Virus record (IMG/VR): IMGVR_UViG_3300009104_000119
Coordinates: 1 to 24,655 of that record
DNA: 24,655 nt
DNA from: a virus
Reading direction: 5' to 3' (one strand)
Part shown: one piece after another, positions 1 through 7,033 of the stretch
How the letters are laid out: each line of letters starts with the position of its first letter
Position numbering within the stretch: position 1 is the first letter of the stretch
The notes under the pieces: model-generated
Told to the model about the DNA's origin: nothing
What the model saw: only the letters and a program-made list of their open reading frames with translations
Databases searched by the model: none
Translations under genes and position numbers: made by a program

Positions 1-2
1 CA

Positions 3-446
3 TTAGGAACCCGCCATAAACTTACGCCATTCAATGGTATTCTTAATAGTTTGGTGTCTCCATGTTATATTTTCCATACACCTCTTTAAGAAATCAATCG
101 TTATCTGTGCATACTCGGTCTGTGCATTTATAGTTTGCAAGTCTTTATCTGCATTAAAGAATATCTGCATATCGTTTTTCATAATTTTAAGTCCGTCAAA
201 TGGGTCGTCTGACCAACCAAGTTCTTTGATTCTGTCTTCGTCCATTTTACCATTGAACCATAACCATTTATCTTTAAGAAGTATAGAATATCTAAGGTTT
301 AGATTCTTATGCCTAATAACAGCGTCAGTTAAGAGTTCGGAGTATTTTGCGTGGAGTCTTGGAAGTTCTAAAGACGACTTATCTAGTTCGATATCGTCAA
401 TTTCACAATCCTTCTTCCACTCTTCTTTCAATTCATCTAGAGTCAT
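3..446 (-). CDS. uvsY: UvsY-like recombination mediator
   Basis: 147 residues against 137 for T4 UvsY. UvsY loads the UvsX recombinase onto gp32-coated single-stranded DNA in phage recombination-dependent replication and repair. The N-terminus (MTLDELKEEWKKD) parallels the T4 start (MRLEDLQEELKKD). The central NADKDL segment parallels T4 SADKDV, and the C-terminal WRKFMAG parallels T4 MRAFEAG. A late-type box (465-472) and a TGGTATAAT extended -10-like sequence lie just upstream, so it may have both late and host-type transcription. It follows the gp19-like tail gene. Its stop (3-5) overlaps a minus-strand ATG at 1-3, so another gene probably starts at the window edge. The family call is strong; activity is inferred. 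Confidence 0.9.
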   Translation of the reverse strand: MTLDELKEEWKKDCEIDDIELDKSSLELPRLHAKYSELLTDAVIRHKNLNLRYSILLKDKWLWFNGKMDEDRIKELGWSDDPFDGLKIMKNDMQIFFNADKDLQTINAQTEYAQITIDFLKRCMENITWRHQTIKNTIEWRKFMAGS

Positions 447-464
447 AATATACCTATTATACCA

Positions 465-472
465 TATTTATG
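465..472 (-). promoter_or_regulatory. late promoter box CATAAATA, uvsY
   Basis: On the minus strand the sequence reads CATAAATA, one mismatch from the T4 late -10 element TATAAATA, 18 bases before the uvsY ATG. An overlapping TGGTATAAT motif resembles a sigma70 extended -10, but I see no convincing -35 element. Confidence 0.6.
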
Positions 473-491
473 GTCTTTAGGGAAGGGGATT

Positions 492-1037
492 TTAGGAAGT
501 GGTAGCTATGTCGTAATATGTAAATCTGAATTCAACGGTTGCAACAACGGTCTCACCGTCTGCACCTGATTCTAATTCTATACCACTTAAGGATATGGGG
601 AATGCGTCATGGAATCTAAAGTATCTATTTGGTATATTTTTGTTTGTGTTTGTAACCAATGTGATATCTGAATACTGATTAACATCTGCATCAATAGAAC
701 TTAACTCCCCTGTAGTAGTTTTCTGAGCTTGAACTAAGTCACGAAACTTAGTTGGGTCGGAAACTGGAACAATTTGATCCATCCAATCGAAAATTTCTTT
801 GAAGTTTGTAAGGTCTTCGTCTACTAAGAATCCAACTGATAATGAATCAAAGGTAATCTTATCGCCGGGAAAATATGCGTCTAAACCAATTCCCGCTGCA
901 AGAACTGTCTCGGTAAATTGAAGGCCGGGAATATTTACAGTCTTAACAAAGAATTCTGTATTAGGAACCTTATCAATAAGTAACCTAAAGTTATTCTTAC
1001 TTAATAATGATTTATTAATTAGTGAAGTATCAGCCAT
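492..1037 (-). CDS. gp19-like small tail protein (tube/tail-completion type)
   Basis: 181 residues. The start (FRLLIDKVPNTEFFVKTVN, then IPGLQF) is the N-terminal pattern of the gp19/tube-fold family common in marine T4-like phages. A conserved PGDKITFDSLSVGFLVDEDL stretch and a C-terminal VEFRFTYYDI strand also fit the tube fold. It is a paralogue-level relative of the true tube protein at 7034-7531, with little direct identity. In marine T4-like genomes a protein of this type after gene 23 is often annotated as gp3 (tail completion/sheath stabiliser) or as a tube initiator; I cannot choose between them from sequence. Its ATG overlaps the stop of the 45-residue gene by 8 bases, so translation is probably coupled. 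The upstream AAAAAAG gives no classical Shine-Dalgarno. Confidence 0.7.
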   Translation of the reverse strand: MADTSLINKSLLSKNNFRLLIDKVPNTEFFVKTVNIPGLQFTETVLAAGIGLDAYFPGDKITFDSLSVGFLVDEDLTNFKEIFDWMDQIVPVSDPTKFRDLVQAQKTTTGELSSIDADVNQYSDITLVTNTNKNIPNRYFRFHDAFPISLSGIELESGADGETVVATVEFRFTYYDIATTS

Positions 1038-1167
1038 CTTTTTTCTCTAAATGATAGGGTATATCGTTATACCTGTAAAATTTCCTAGTCGGCCAAAACC
1101 AAAACCAACCCCTATACTTGTGTTGGTCTAAAGGTATTTTCGATTCTACATAATTTTTTCGTTCCAT
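1030..1167 (-). CDS. 45-residue basic, aromatic-rich small protein
   Basis: A very short open frame fills an otherwise empty gap. It starts MERKNYVESKIPLDQHK, has a Trp/Phe cluster (RGWFWFWPTRKFYRY) and ends HLEKKDG. Support comes from context. A CATAAATA box sits exactly 5 bases before its ATG, the same spacing as at gp20 and the membrane coiled-coil gene. It fills nearly all the space between promoter and next gene, and its TGA overlaps the next ATG (ATGGCTGA). There is no Shine-Dalgarno, so a leaderless transcript is plausible. The aromatic core between basic residues could be membrane-interfacial or bind another virion protein. I recognise no family and assign no function. Confidence 0.6.
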   Translation of the reverse strand: MERKNYVESKIPLDQHKYRGWFWFWPTRKFYRYNDIPYHLEKKDG

Positions 1168-1172
1168 AGAAC

Positions 1173-1180
1173 TATTTATG
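1173..1180 (-). promoter_or_regulatory. late promoter box CATAAATA, 45-residue gene
   Basis: The minus strand reads CATAAATA then GTTCT then ATG. With T4 late spacing the transcript would begin at or within a base or two of the start codon. It lies only 4 bases beyond the terminator stem of the upstream gene. Confidence 0.7.
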
Positions 1181-1184
1181 TAAA

Positions 1185-1202
1185 GTGGGGCCGAAGCCCC
1201 AC
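1185..1202 (-). terminator. hairpin terminator after the 71-residue gene
   Basis: Minus strand: a 7-bp stem GTGGGGC/GCCCCAC with a TTCG loop, then TTTACAT. The stem is GC-rich and very stable. The T-run is short, so it may be a partial terminator or an mRNA 3' end stabiliser. It starts 12 bases past the stop of the 71-residue gene. Confidence 0.75.
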
Positions 1203-1213
1203 AATCTCGACAC

Positions 1214-1429
1214 TTACTTCTCGTTTACAAACTCGTTAAGTTGTCTAGCAGTCGCAATGACTTCTTCCGTAGAAACGAATTGGTCACCTAATGGTTTCTT
1301 ATCGTTTGGGAAGTTTTCATTATGAATACCAACGGACTCATTGATTCTGTAGATGTTTCCTTCTAACAGACCTTGAGCTTGAGATAGTAAGTCGGCTCGG
1401 ATTTCGAACCCTGATTTTGTTGTTGACAT
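1214..1429 (-). CDS. conserved small protein of marine T4-like phages
   Basis: 71 residues, beginning MSTTKSGFEIRADLLSQAQG and ending ARQLNEFVNEK. I recall this opening (KSGFEIR.DLL.QAQGLLEGN) as common in T4-like marine phages, where it is annotated only as hypothetical. It looks like a small soluble helical protein with no membrane segment. The start is firm, because AGGAGG sits 5 bases before the ATG. The gene is isolated as its own unit: the gp23 terminator and a late promoter lie upstream, and a hairpin terminator lies downstream. That arrangement suggests strong independent late expression after the major capsid gene, compatible with a virion or assembly role, which is inference. Function is unknown. 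Confidence 0.8.
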   Translation of the reverse strand: MSTTKSGFEIRADLLSQAQGLLEGNIYRINESVGIHNENFPNDKKPLGDQFVSTEEVIATARQLNEFVNEK

Positions 1430-1531
1430 AATTTCCTCCTGTGTGTGTGTTTTCTGTCAATAATAAGGGGCATCCTGTTGTGATGCTCGGAAATATTGTG
1501 GTAACTTTAGCAATGTCACCCCCCTGTATTA

Positions 1532-1539
1532 TATTTATA
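1532..1539 (-). promoter_or_regulatory. late promoter box TATAAATA, 71-residue gene
   Basis: Perfect T4 late consensus on the minus strand, 102 bases before the start codon. It lies directly after the gp23 terminator, so it restarts transcription at once. The leader is unusually long for this phage. It holds a run of six Gs, a possible GCATC/GATGC hairpin, and a 20-codon GTG-initiated frame (1457-1519) of doubtful reality. Confidence 0.8.
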
Positions 1540-1541
1540 GC

Positions 1542-1570
1542 AAAAAAAAGGTCTCCGAAGAGACCTTTTT
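1542..1570 (-). terminator. rho-independent terminator of gene 23
   Basis: Minus strand: AAAAAGGTCTC, a TTCG loop, GAGACCTTTTT, then further Ts, giving eight Ts in all. An 11-bp stem with a UUCG tetraloop and a U-tract is a textbook intrinsic terminator. It begins 20 bases past the gp23 stop. Confidence 0.92.
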
Positions 1571-1589
1571 CACTCGAAACGAAATTCGA

Positions 1590-2894
1590 TTACAGAATAT
1601 TGCTTACTGCCATTTTTCTGTAGTATTGATTTGTTCCTGCCGTAGCCATTCCATTTGATGGAGTAGAGCCAACGAAAGGATTACTAACCATACCGTAACG
1701 GGTTTTGAAACCAATTTTTGGTTGGAAAGTGTTTTCGCCAACTGCTCTCACCATTTGAAGTGGAACATATGGGCAATAGAACATACCAGCGTCATAAGGA
1801 TTTGAACCCCTGTAACCAACTGTCATATAATCAACACCAGCATATGGGTCGATGTATACTTTAACTCTTCCGTTAAGAACTCCAGCAAATGTATTGCCAG
1901 TGTCATCAACATTAAGTCCAGTTGATAGAGCAGGTGCATAATCCAATACTCCACTCATAGAAAGAGCAGATGCAACATCACTAGAACAAAGAATAAAGTT
2001 ACCTTTACCTCTTCGTGTTTCTTGTGCTATTGTATTAGCTTCTCTTTCGATTTGGAATAATAGACCTTTGAATTTCTCAACAGACCATCTACCGTTGGCA
2101 TCAACATCTAAGTTGAAAGTTCCAGCAGTAGCAGTGTCAGCAGCACCAGTCTTCGCTTGAAGATTGACATTACGGACTACTTCTCTGTTGATTTCAGCCA
2201 GAATCTCACTTGAAAGAATATTTGCAAGTTCTGATTCTGCGTCAAGACCGTGGATTGCTTTGAGGTCTTGTGCTAATTCTAATGTGTACTCTGCTTTGAG
2301 TGCTCTTGACTTCGCTGTCACAGTTGCTTTCTCAATAGTGAAAGACATCTGTGCAAAGTGATTACCCGCTGCGTCACCTAGACTTTCTGCAGCTGCAGTG
2401 GTCATACCACTACCAGTTGTATCTGCATAAGAAGGTGAAGAAGTGTCGAATGGATCACTTATTGGGTCTGAACCAGCTGGGCCAGCTGTTGGGTCTGCAC
2501 CACTTGAATAAGCTGAACGAGCTTCACCGTGTAGGGCTTCACTGTTATTCAGTCTAGTTTCAGTTGGATAATCGTTGTATCTTGCTTTCATAGCAAAGAT
2601 AAGACCTGTAGGGCCTGTCATTGGTTGAACACCGCAAATGTCGTATGCAACGAGATTTGGCATAGCTCTACGCACTAATGAGATCAAAATTGGATCCCAG
2701 TTAGATATAGAACTACCAGTAGAGTTTAAAGGTGCAGCTTCCTCAAGAGTTGCTCTGTCTTCGTTAAGAGCTTTCTCTTGGTTTTCAAGTATTACTGCAG
2801 TGACGGCCTTCTTGTAGTTGTCTTCGATCTTAGGTAGATCGGAGTGCTCTAGAATTGGCTCCCACTTCTCTTGTAAGTTTTCTGATAAAAACAT
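1590..2894 (-). CDS. gp23: major capsid protein gp23
   Basis: 434 residues (T4 gp23 has 521). It forms the hexameric HK97-fold capsid shell. Diagnostic segments are LVRRAMPNLVAYDICGVQPM and GPTGLIFAMKARY near residues 70-105, then IEREANTIAQETRRGKGNFI and the C-terminal YRGSNPYDAGMFYCPYVPLQ. In T4 the first 65 residues are removed by gp21. Here LEE at residues 50-52 matches the LxE cleavage consensus and lies before the conserved core, so the mature chain would start at Ala53 and be about 382 residues; this is inferred. The gene follows gp22 by 19 bases with AAGGGG before the ATG. I see no late box in that gap, so it is probably co-transcribed with gene 22. A strong terminator follows. Confidence 0.98.
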   Translation of the reverse strand: MFLSENLQEKWEPILEHSDLPKIEDNYKKAVTAVILENQEKALNEDRATLEEAAPLNSTGSSISNWDPILISLVRRAMPNLVAYDICGVQPMTGPTGLIFAMKARYNDYPTETRLNNSEALHGEARSAYSSGADPTAGPAGSDPISDPFDTSSPSYADTTGSGMTTAAAESLGDAAGNHFAQMSFTIEKATVTAKSRALKAEYTLELAQDLKAIHGLDAESELANILSSEILAEINREVVRNVNLQAKTGAADTATAGTFNLDVDANGRWSVEKFKGLLFQIEREANTIAQETRRGKGNFILCSSDVASALSMSGVLDYAPALSTGLNVDDTGNTFAGVLNGRVKVYIDPYAGVDYMTVGYRGSNPYDAGMFYCPYVPLQMVRAVGENTFQPKIGFKTRYGMVSNPFVGSTPSNGMATAGTNQYYRKMAVSNIL

Positions 2895-2913
2895 ACTGTT
2901 ATACCCCTTAAAT

Positions 2914-4290
2914 TTAACCTAATGGTTTTAGTTTAGTTAATGCCTCGGAATACCTAGCAATAGTTGGGTCAAGGACTTCTTCTACAGTAGTAGAGAATTC
3001 ACCTGTTCCTTCCTCTTCCTTGGTTTCTTCCGAGATGGATTCACCGTCAACACCGAAATAAGCTTCTTTGATTTCTGCAACTTTCTCTTCGAAATCTGCT
3101 TCGTCAGTGAAATCTATTCCATTTGATAATGATTCCATTTTCTCTTTTTGTGATTCAGACAAGTCTTCACATGCCTTTCTCACAACATTTTGTCTTTTAA
3201 GACCACCAATCTCTTCTGTTATTTCCATATTCTTGGAAACTTCAGCATCAAGTTTGGATTCCATCTCGTCAAGACGATTTGCGAGTTCGTCAACGACATT
3301 ATACTTATCTTCGGGAACTTCAACATAATGTTCTACGAACAATTTTTTGAGTCCTTCAATAAAGTTTTCAGTCATTTCTGATCTCAAACCCCTTTCTATT
3401 GCGAGTTCGTTTTCTTTCGACCACTCTTCAGCACAATATGTTAAGTATTTGTCAACAGAACCAGTTAGTTCTTCTTTGACAGTCTCAACTTGGGTTTTTA
3501 AATTCTCTGAATACTGCTCTTCTAGCTCTTTCTTGACTTCGTCAACTTTGCTATGAACTGCAGCTTTGAAGATAGTTTTTGCTTTTTCAGCATTCTCTTC
3601 TGATAAATCTAGTGATTCCGAGATTTTAGATAGGTCGTCATCTATTTCAATCTCAACTAATGAAGATTCTACTTCAGCGGAAGCTTCTTCTTTGACGGAT
3701 TCTTCTTTCTCGTCTTCTTCATCTTTTGATTCAGTTTGTTCTGCAGAAAGTGATTCTACAAACTTTTTAACTTCTTCTTGAGATGAAGCCTTTAATGCTT
3801 CTACTATTTTTCGTGCAACTTCTGCCTTAGTCAAGGATTCATCGACCTCGTCTTCTGACAATGAAGCGAACAACTTGTTCATTTCTTCTTTGTTCAGACC
3901 TTTCATACTGTCGACTGCAGCCTTGATTAGTTCCATTTTAGATTCAACTGGAGCTTCTTCTTCTTTAGTTTCTGCTACAACCTCGTCTTCTTCTGAACTT
4001 TCCTCATCTTCTTTGAGTTTCTCGGGCTTCTCTGCTTTGCCAGCATTCTTGTTTACTGCATCTTTAGCTTCTTTCGAACCTTTTTCTGCAGCTTTAATAC
4101 TTGCAACAGCTTTGTCAACAGGATTTTCATCAGGTTTGACGACTTCGCCTTTACCGCTTTCGATTTTCTCTTCAGCAGACGAACCTTGTTTGTGAGCAGA
4201 CTTGTCACCCTTTTCGGCACCTTTAGTAGGTTCTTCCACGATGGAATCAACCTCTTCGGTGTTCTCTACTTGGTTTTCTAAATCTGACAT
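2914..4290 (-). CDS. gp22: prohead core scaffolding protein gp22
   Basis: 458 residues, against 269 in T4. gp22 is the main internal scaffold on which the prohead shell assembles; it is later degraded by gp21. Position between the protease and gene 23, extreme Glu/Lys/Ser content, and long predicted helices support the call. The N-terminal 115 residues are low-complexity acidic and basic sequence. Residues 119-148 and 157-186 are a degenerate duplication ending SLSEDE and SLSAEQ. Residues 230-410 look coiled-coil, and the C-terminus (DPTIARYSEALTKL) resembles that of marine T4-like gp22 proteins. The ATG is set by AGGAG 7 bases upstream, and a perfect late box lies 37 bases before it. Several plus-strand open frames here are shadows of the Glu-rich codons. 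Confidence 0.92.
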   Translation of the reverse strand: MSDLENQVENTEEVDSIVEEPTKGAEKGDKSAHKQGSSAEEKIESGKGEVVKPDENPVDKAVASIKAAEKGSKEAKDAVNKNAGKAEKPEKLKEDEESSEEDEVVAETKEEEAPVESKMELIKAAVDSMKGLNKEEMNKLFASLSEDEVDESLTKAEVARKIVEALKASSQEEVKKFVESLSAEQTESKDEEDEKEESVKEEASAEVESSLVEIEIDDDLSKISESLDLSEENAEKAKTIFKAAVHSKVDEVKKELEEQYSENLKTQVETVKEELTGSVDKYLTYCAEEWSKENELAIERGLRSEMTENFIEGLKKLFVEHYVEVPEDKYNVVDELANRLDEMESKLDAEVSKNMEITEEIGGLKRQNVVRKACEDLSESQKEKMESLSNGIDFTDEADFEEKVAEIKEAYFGVDGESISEETKEEEGTGEFSTTVEEVLDPTIARYSEALTKLKPLG

Positions 4291-4327
4291 AAATTTCTCC
4301 TGTTTATGTAATAATTGATTACTTTTT

Positions 4328-4335
4328 TATTTATA
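4328..4335 (-). promoter_or_regulatory. late promoter box TATAAATA, gene 22
   Basis: Perfect late consensus on the minus strand, 2 bases past the gp21 stop and 37 bases before the gp22 ATG. It likely drives the scaffold and major capsid genes together. Confidence 0.9.
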
Positions 4336-4337
4336 TG

Positions 4338-4991
4338 TTACAGGCTTTCAACAAACCTTTTCCATAGTTCCAATTTGGTTTCTTCCAACTGATTTAGCTT
4401 TGCAGTCCTCAATTCTGACTGCATTTTGTCTAAATCCTTTGCTTTTAAGATACCACTCTCATAGACCCATTCAACTCCTTCCATTATTCCTTCAACGAAG
4501 GCTTCAGGTGCAGAAGGGTCTGCTACGATATCAGCAGCAGTTGCTAACTGAAAATCGTCTTTTACATACTGAGCATTTCCTTTAGACTCTAGTGAACCTA
4601 GTCCTCTAGAAGAAACTCCCAGTTTAGCACCATCATCAATCAAGTTTTTAACTATCTGTCCGTTTGGTGTTGATAAAATCTTTGCTCTTCCCACATAGTT
4701 GTTTCCATCTTCTTCCAACTTGGTTATCATGTGAGATACTTTGTCAAGATTGATCGTTGGGCCTTCGGGGTGTCCTAGTTCTCCAAACGCTCTATCTTCT
4801 TTTATGAATTCTTTGTTATACCTTTTAACTTCTGTTTGTATAACTTCTTTGGGGTATATGCGGCCATTACGATTCTTAATTTCAGCTTGCATAAAGATAC
4901 CTTCGATAAAGTAATCTTTCTTACCGTCTTTGTTTTCTTCTACAATTACAGGACTAACCCCGTAATCTTGAAATTCAGATATTAATTTCAT
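4338..4991 (-). CDS. gp21: prohead maturation protease gp21
   Basis: 217 residues (T4: 212). A serine protease (MEROPS family S77) that cleaves scaffold and shell proteins at LxE/IxE sites during capsid maturation. Visible motifs are FIEGIFMQAEIKNRNGRIYP (residues 28-47), the His motif GELGHPEGP with His74, and the nucleophile motif GVSSRGLGS with Ser127/128. The segment DIVADPSAPEAFV (154-166) matches T4 DAVWGPSAPDAWV. The first 17 bases overlap the preceding gp68-position gene. GAGG 9 bases before the ATG supports the start. A TATAAATA match inside that upstream gene (5154-5161) could add a promoter. Confidence 0.97.
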   Translation of the reverse strand: MKLISEFQDYGVSPVIVEENKDGKKDYFIEGIFMQAEIKNRNGRIYPKEVIQTEVKRYNKEFIKEDRAFGELGHPEGPTINLDKVSHMITKLEEDGNNYVGRAKILSTPNGQIVKNLIDDGAKLGVSSRGLGSLESKGNAQYVKDDFQLATAADIVADPSAPEAFVEGIMEGVEWVYESGILKAKDLDKMQSELRTAKLNQLEETKLELWKRFVESL

Positions 4992-5268
4992 TCGTAATTT
5001 CCTCTATTGATATACCTTCTTCGGACATGTCTTGCAATATTTGCTTCACACTCTGCATACCAATTTTTAAGGACTCTTCGTCCCCGAAGGTTTCTTGTAT
5101 TTCATGTCCGTTAAGAAATACTGAAATACCCTCTTTACACTCGGTGTAATATATATTTATAGCTTCTGCACCAAGTTTTAAACTTTCTGTTCGAATCAAC
5201 TCATGCCCATCGGGACAAACAAACTTTGCCTCATGGAGCTCCTGAGCCAACTCCTTAAAATCTTTCAT
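4975..5268 (-). CDS. prohead core protein at the gp68 position
   Basis: 97 residues, beginning MKDFKELAQELHEAKF and ending IEEITNEINI. It lies between the gp67-like gene and gp21, where T4 has gene 68 (prohead core). It is acidic with a helical N-terminus, a CPDGHELIR motif, and a long helix from about residue 60. T4 gp68 is 141 residues and I see no clear sequence match, so the gp68 call rests on position, size class and charge. The start ATG overlaps the upstream stop as TAATG, with AGAGGAG before it, so translation is probably coupled. It overlaps gp21 by 17 bases. Confidence 0.65.
   Translation of the reverse strand: MKDFKELAQELHEAKFVCPDGHELIRTESLKLGAEAINIYYTECKEGISVFLNGHEIQETFGDEESLKIGMQSVKQILQDMSEEGISIEEITNEINI
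5154..5161 (-). promoter_or_regulatory. possible internal late box TATAAATA before gene 21
   Basis: Perfect late consensus on the minus strand but inside coding sequence (Ile-Asn-Ile-Tyr-Tyr codons), 162 bases before the gp21 ATG. It could boost gp21 and is equally explained by codon content. Confidence 0.35.
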
Positions 5269-5456
5269 TAAGACTCCTCTGTTTCAGAAGGTTCGGGTTG
5301 ATTATCTGCCCAATTAACAGACTTCTCAACTCGTTTCATATCAACAACTTCTGCAGCTTTCTGTTTGATTCCGTCAAAAACATCTGTCTTTGCTTGTTCT
5401 AACTTTCCTGCTTCAATTCCGTCAACTATCTTTCTTGATATGTTTTCTTCGCTCAT
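5268..5456 (-). CDS. gp67: gp67-like prohead core protein
   Basis: 62 residues from the chosen ATG. An alternative ATG two codons upstream at 5462 would give 64. I prefer 5456 because it forms a TAATG overlap with the gp20 stop and lies about 5 bases after GGGGGA. The pattern ISRKIVDGIEAGKLEQAKTD, then a VVDMKRVEKS helix and an acidic tail ending ETEES, parallels T4 gp67 (IEAIKSNDLVAARKLFAEAM, then an acidic tail). gp67 is a small scaffold component affecting head shape and vertex assembly. Order after the portal and before 68/21/22 agrees with T4. Confidence 0.75.
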   Translation of the reverse strand: MSEENISRKIVDGIEAGKLEQAKTDVFDGIKQKAAEVVDMKRVEKSVNWADNQPEPSETEES

Positions 5457-6991
5457 TACCATCCCCCGTCATCTTGAGAACTATCGTCACCGCCTTCCGC
5501 TTCACCTTCACTGGCAATTTGTTTGTCGATGAGTTTAATATCCTCTTCGGTTTGTCTTAACACATACTTTCTAATGTACTCATTAGAGTAGTATTTACCA
5601 ACATAGTCTCCTATGTTTGAAAGAGTATCTAATCTCTCTCTTAAAATTTCTGCTTCTTTCAACTCTGTAAAGTGGTTGTCAGTCGCAAAATCAAACTGTA
5701 TGAAGTCTTTGACTTTATCAAACTCTTCACCAGTTAAAATTTCCTTAAGAACCAAATGTGTCTTAAGGACATCTGTAAAAATTCTTGCAAACTTCTTTTG
5801 AAGTCTGTTTGTGAACTTATTAAACTTAAGTTCATCTCTTGAGATTTCAGAAGCACGACCCATATTGAATCCGTTATCTGCTTCCATTCTCGTTGCAGGC
5901 ACATTTAAAGATTGATATAACTTCTTCTTGAAGTATTCAATATCATCTATGTCTGCAAGGTTTTGACCGCCTGGCAATGTGGTAATCTCTGTTCCTCTAC
6001 CACCTTCTCTCCGAGGCAACCAAAAGTCCTCTAGCATTGACATGTGTTTTCTATCGTCCTTGATTTCACCTGTCTCTGCATTATACACGAGTTTATTTCT
6101 ATACTTGTGCATAACATCTGTAAGGTATTGTTCTGCCTTTGCTTTTGGCAAGTTACCAACATCAATGTAGAAGATTCTCCTCTCAGGAGCCCTTGAAATC
6201 CTATAGATAACAAGTGCATCTTCCATCATTGCTAACTGGTTTGCAGTCTTCAATGCCTTGTGTAGATAACCTATGACTACATTCCTTGTGTAGTCTAGTA
6301 ATCCACTGGTTGTGTAAGTTACTGCTTCAGGTGCAATCTTAACGGTTGAACCTTCCATTGCAGATGTCTTATCAAAACCTTTGTCGTTAAAGACATAGAA
6401 CTCTTCGACTTTCTCTACTCGTTCTATCTTCGTCTTTGGGTCTTTACCCTTTTCGACATTTCTAACCTTCTTAATTTTAAGAGGGTCAATGTTCCTTAAA
6501 TCTACGATACCTAGTTTTGGGCGTTTAGTATCAACGACTTTATGGAAATAAATCCTGCCGTCAACATACCACTTTCTGAAAATTTCATGAGAGTTCGAAT
6601 TGAACTTCATTAGGGATAAGATGTGTGCAAACTCGTCTTGCATCTTGTTCTTGATGCTGTCCGAGAGTTTGACATCTCGGAGGTCGAGTGCAACTATTCT
6701 ATCCGAAGTATCAGAAGTAATACACTCATTAACTATATCTTCTATTGCTGAGTCACATTCGGGAACTAATGATGTCTCTCTGTATCTTCGAATGAGCTCA
6801 GCCTCATTCTTGATACCACCTTCCATATCAACATAAGCACCATATGCTCCGCCAGATATATATCCAGCTTGTTGTTGAATGACTGGAGTGCCATCATCGT
6901 CAATAGGAGGCACAAACGATTTTGCCGTTTGTGTTTCCTTGACTCGTAACTCGTCTTTCTTCCGAGTTATTTCAAACCCAAATAATTCCAT
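5456..6991 (-). CDS. gp20: portal vertex protein gp20
   Basis: 511 residues (T4: 524). It forms the dodecameric portal through which DNA is packaged, at the head vertex that joins the neck. Conserved T4-portal segments include ELIRRYRETSLVPECDSAIE (residues 64-83), RKWYVDGRIYFHKVVD, YRISRAPERRIFYIDVGNLP, EDFWLPRREGGRGTEITTLP and ASEISRDELKFNKF. The ATG at 6989-6991 keeps the expected N-terminus. Only 5 bases separate a CATAAATA box from this ATG, and the nearest GAGG is 13 bases away inside a small hairpin, so initiation may be leaderless. The acidic C-terminus (GGDDSSQDDGGW) overlaps the gp67 start. Confidence 0.97.
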   Translation of the reverse strand: MELFGFEITRKKDELRVKETQTAKSFVPPIDDDGTPVIQQQAGYISGGAYGAYVDMEGGIKNEAELIRRYRETSLVPECDSAIEDIVNECITSDTSDRIVALDLRDVKLSDSIKNKMQDEFAHILSLMKFNSNSHEIFRKWYVDGRIYFHKVVDTKRPKLGIVDLRNIDPLKIKKVRNVEKGKDPKTKIERVEKVEEFYVFNDKGFDKTSAMEGSTVKIAPEAVTYTTSGLLDYTRNVVIGYLHKALKTANQLAMMEDALVIYRISRAPERRIFYIDVGNLPKAKAEQYLTDVMHKYRNKLVYNAETGEIKDDRKHMSMLEDFWLPRREGGRGTEITTLPGGQNLADIDDIEYFKKKLYQSLNVPATRMEADNGFNMGRASEISRDELKFNKFTNRLQKKFARIFTDVLKTHLVLKEILTGEEFDKVKDFIQFDFATDNHFTELKEAEILRERLDTLSNIGDYVGKYYSNEYIRKYVLRQTEEDIKLIDKQIASEGEAEGGDDSSQDDGGW

Positions 6992-6996
6992 AATAT

Positions 6997-7004
6997 TATT
7001 TATG
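6997..7004 (-). promoter_or_regulatory. late promoter box CATAAATA, gene 20
   Basis: The minus strand reads CATAAATA, ATATT, ATG. T4-like spacing would put the transcript start at or beside the gp20 ATG. It lies between gp19 and gp20, next to the hairpin at 7005-7019. Confidence 0.75.
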
Positions 7005-7019
7005 CCTCGCTAACCGAGG
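7005..7019 (-). terminator. small hairpin between gp19 and gp20
   Basis: Minus strand CCTCG/CGAGG, a 5-bp stem with a 5-base loop, starting 15 bases past the gp19 stop. It has no U-tract (CATAAATAAT follows), so it is at best a weak terminator. On read-through mRNA it would sequester the only GAGG ahead of gp20. Confidence 0.4.
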
Positions 7020-7033
7020 TTATGTCACTGTAA

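Noticed and set aside
3068-4195. Several plus-strand Ser/Phe-rich open frames opposite gene 22
   Set aside because: They are complements of Glu/Lys-rich codons (GAA/GAG to TTC/CTC). gp22 on the minus strand explains the region, and none has a Shine-Dalgarno or family motif.
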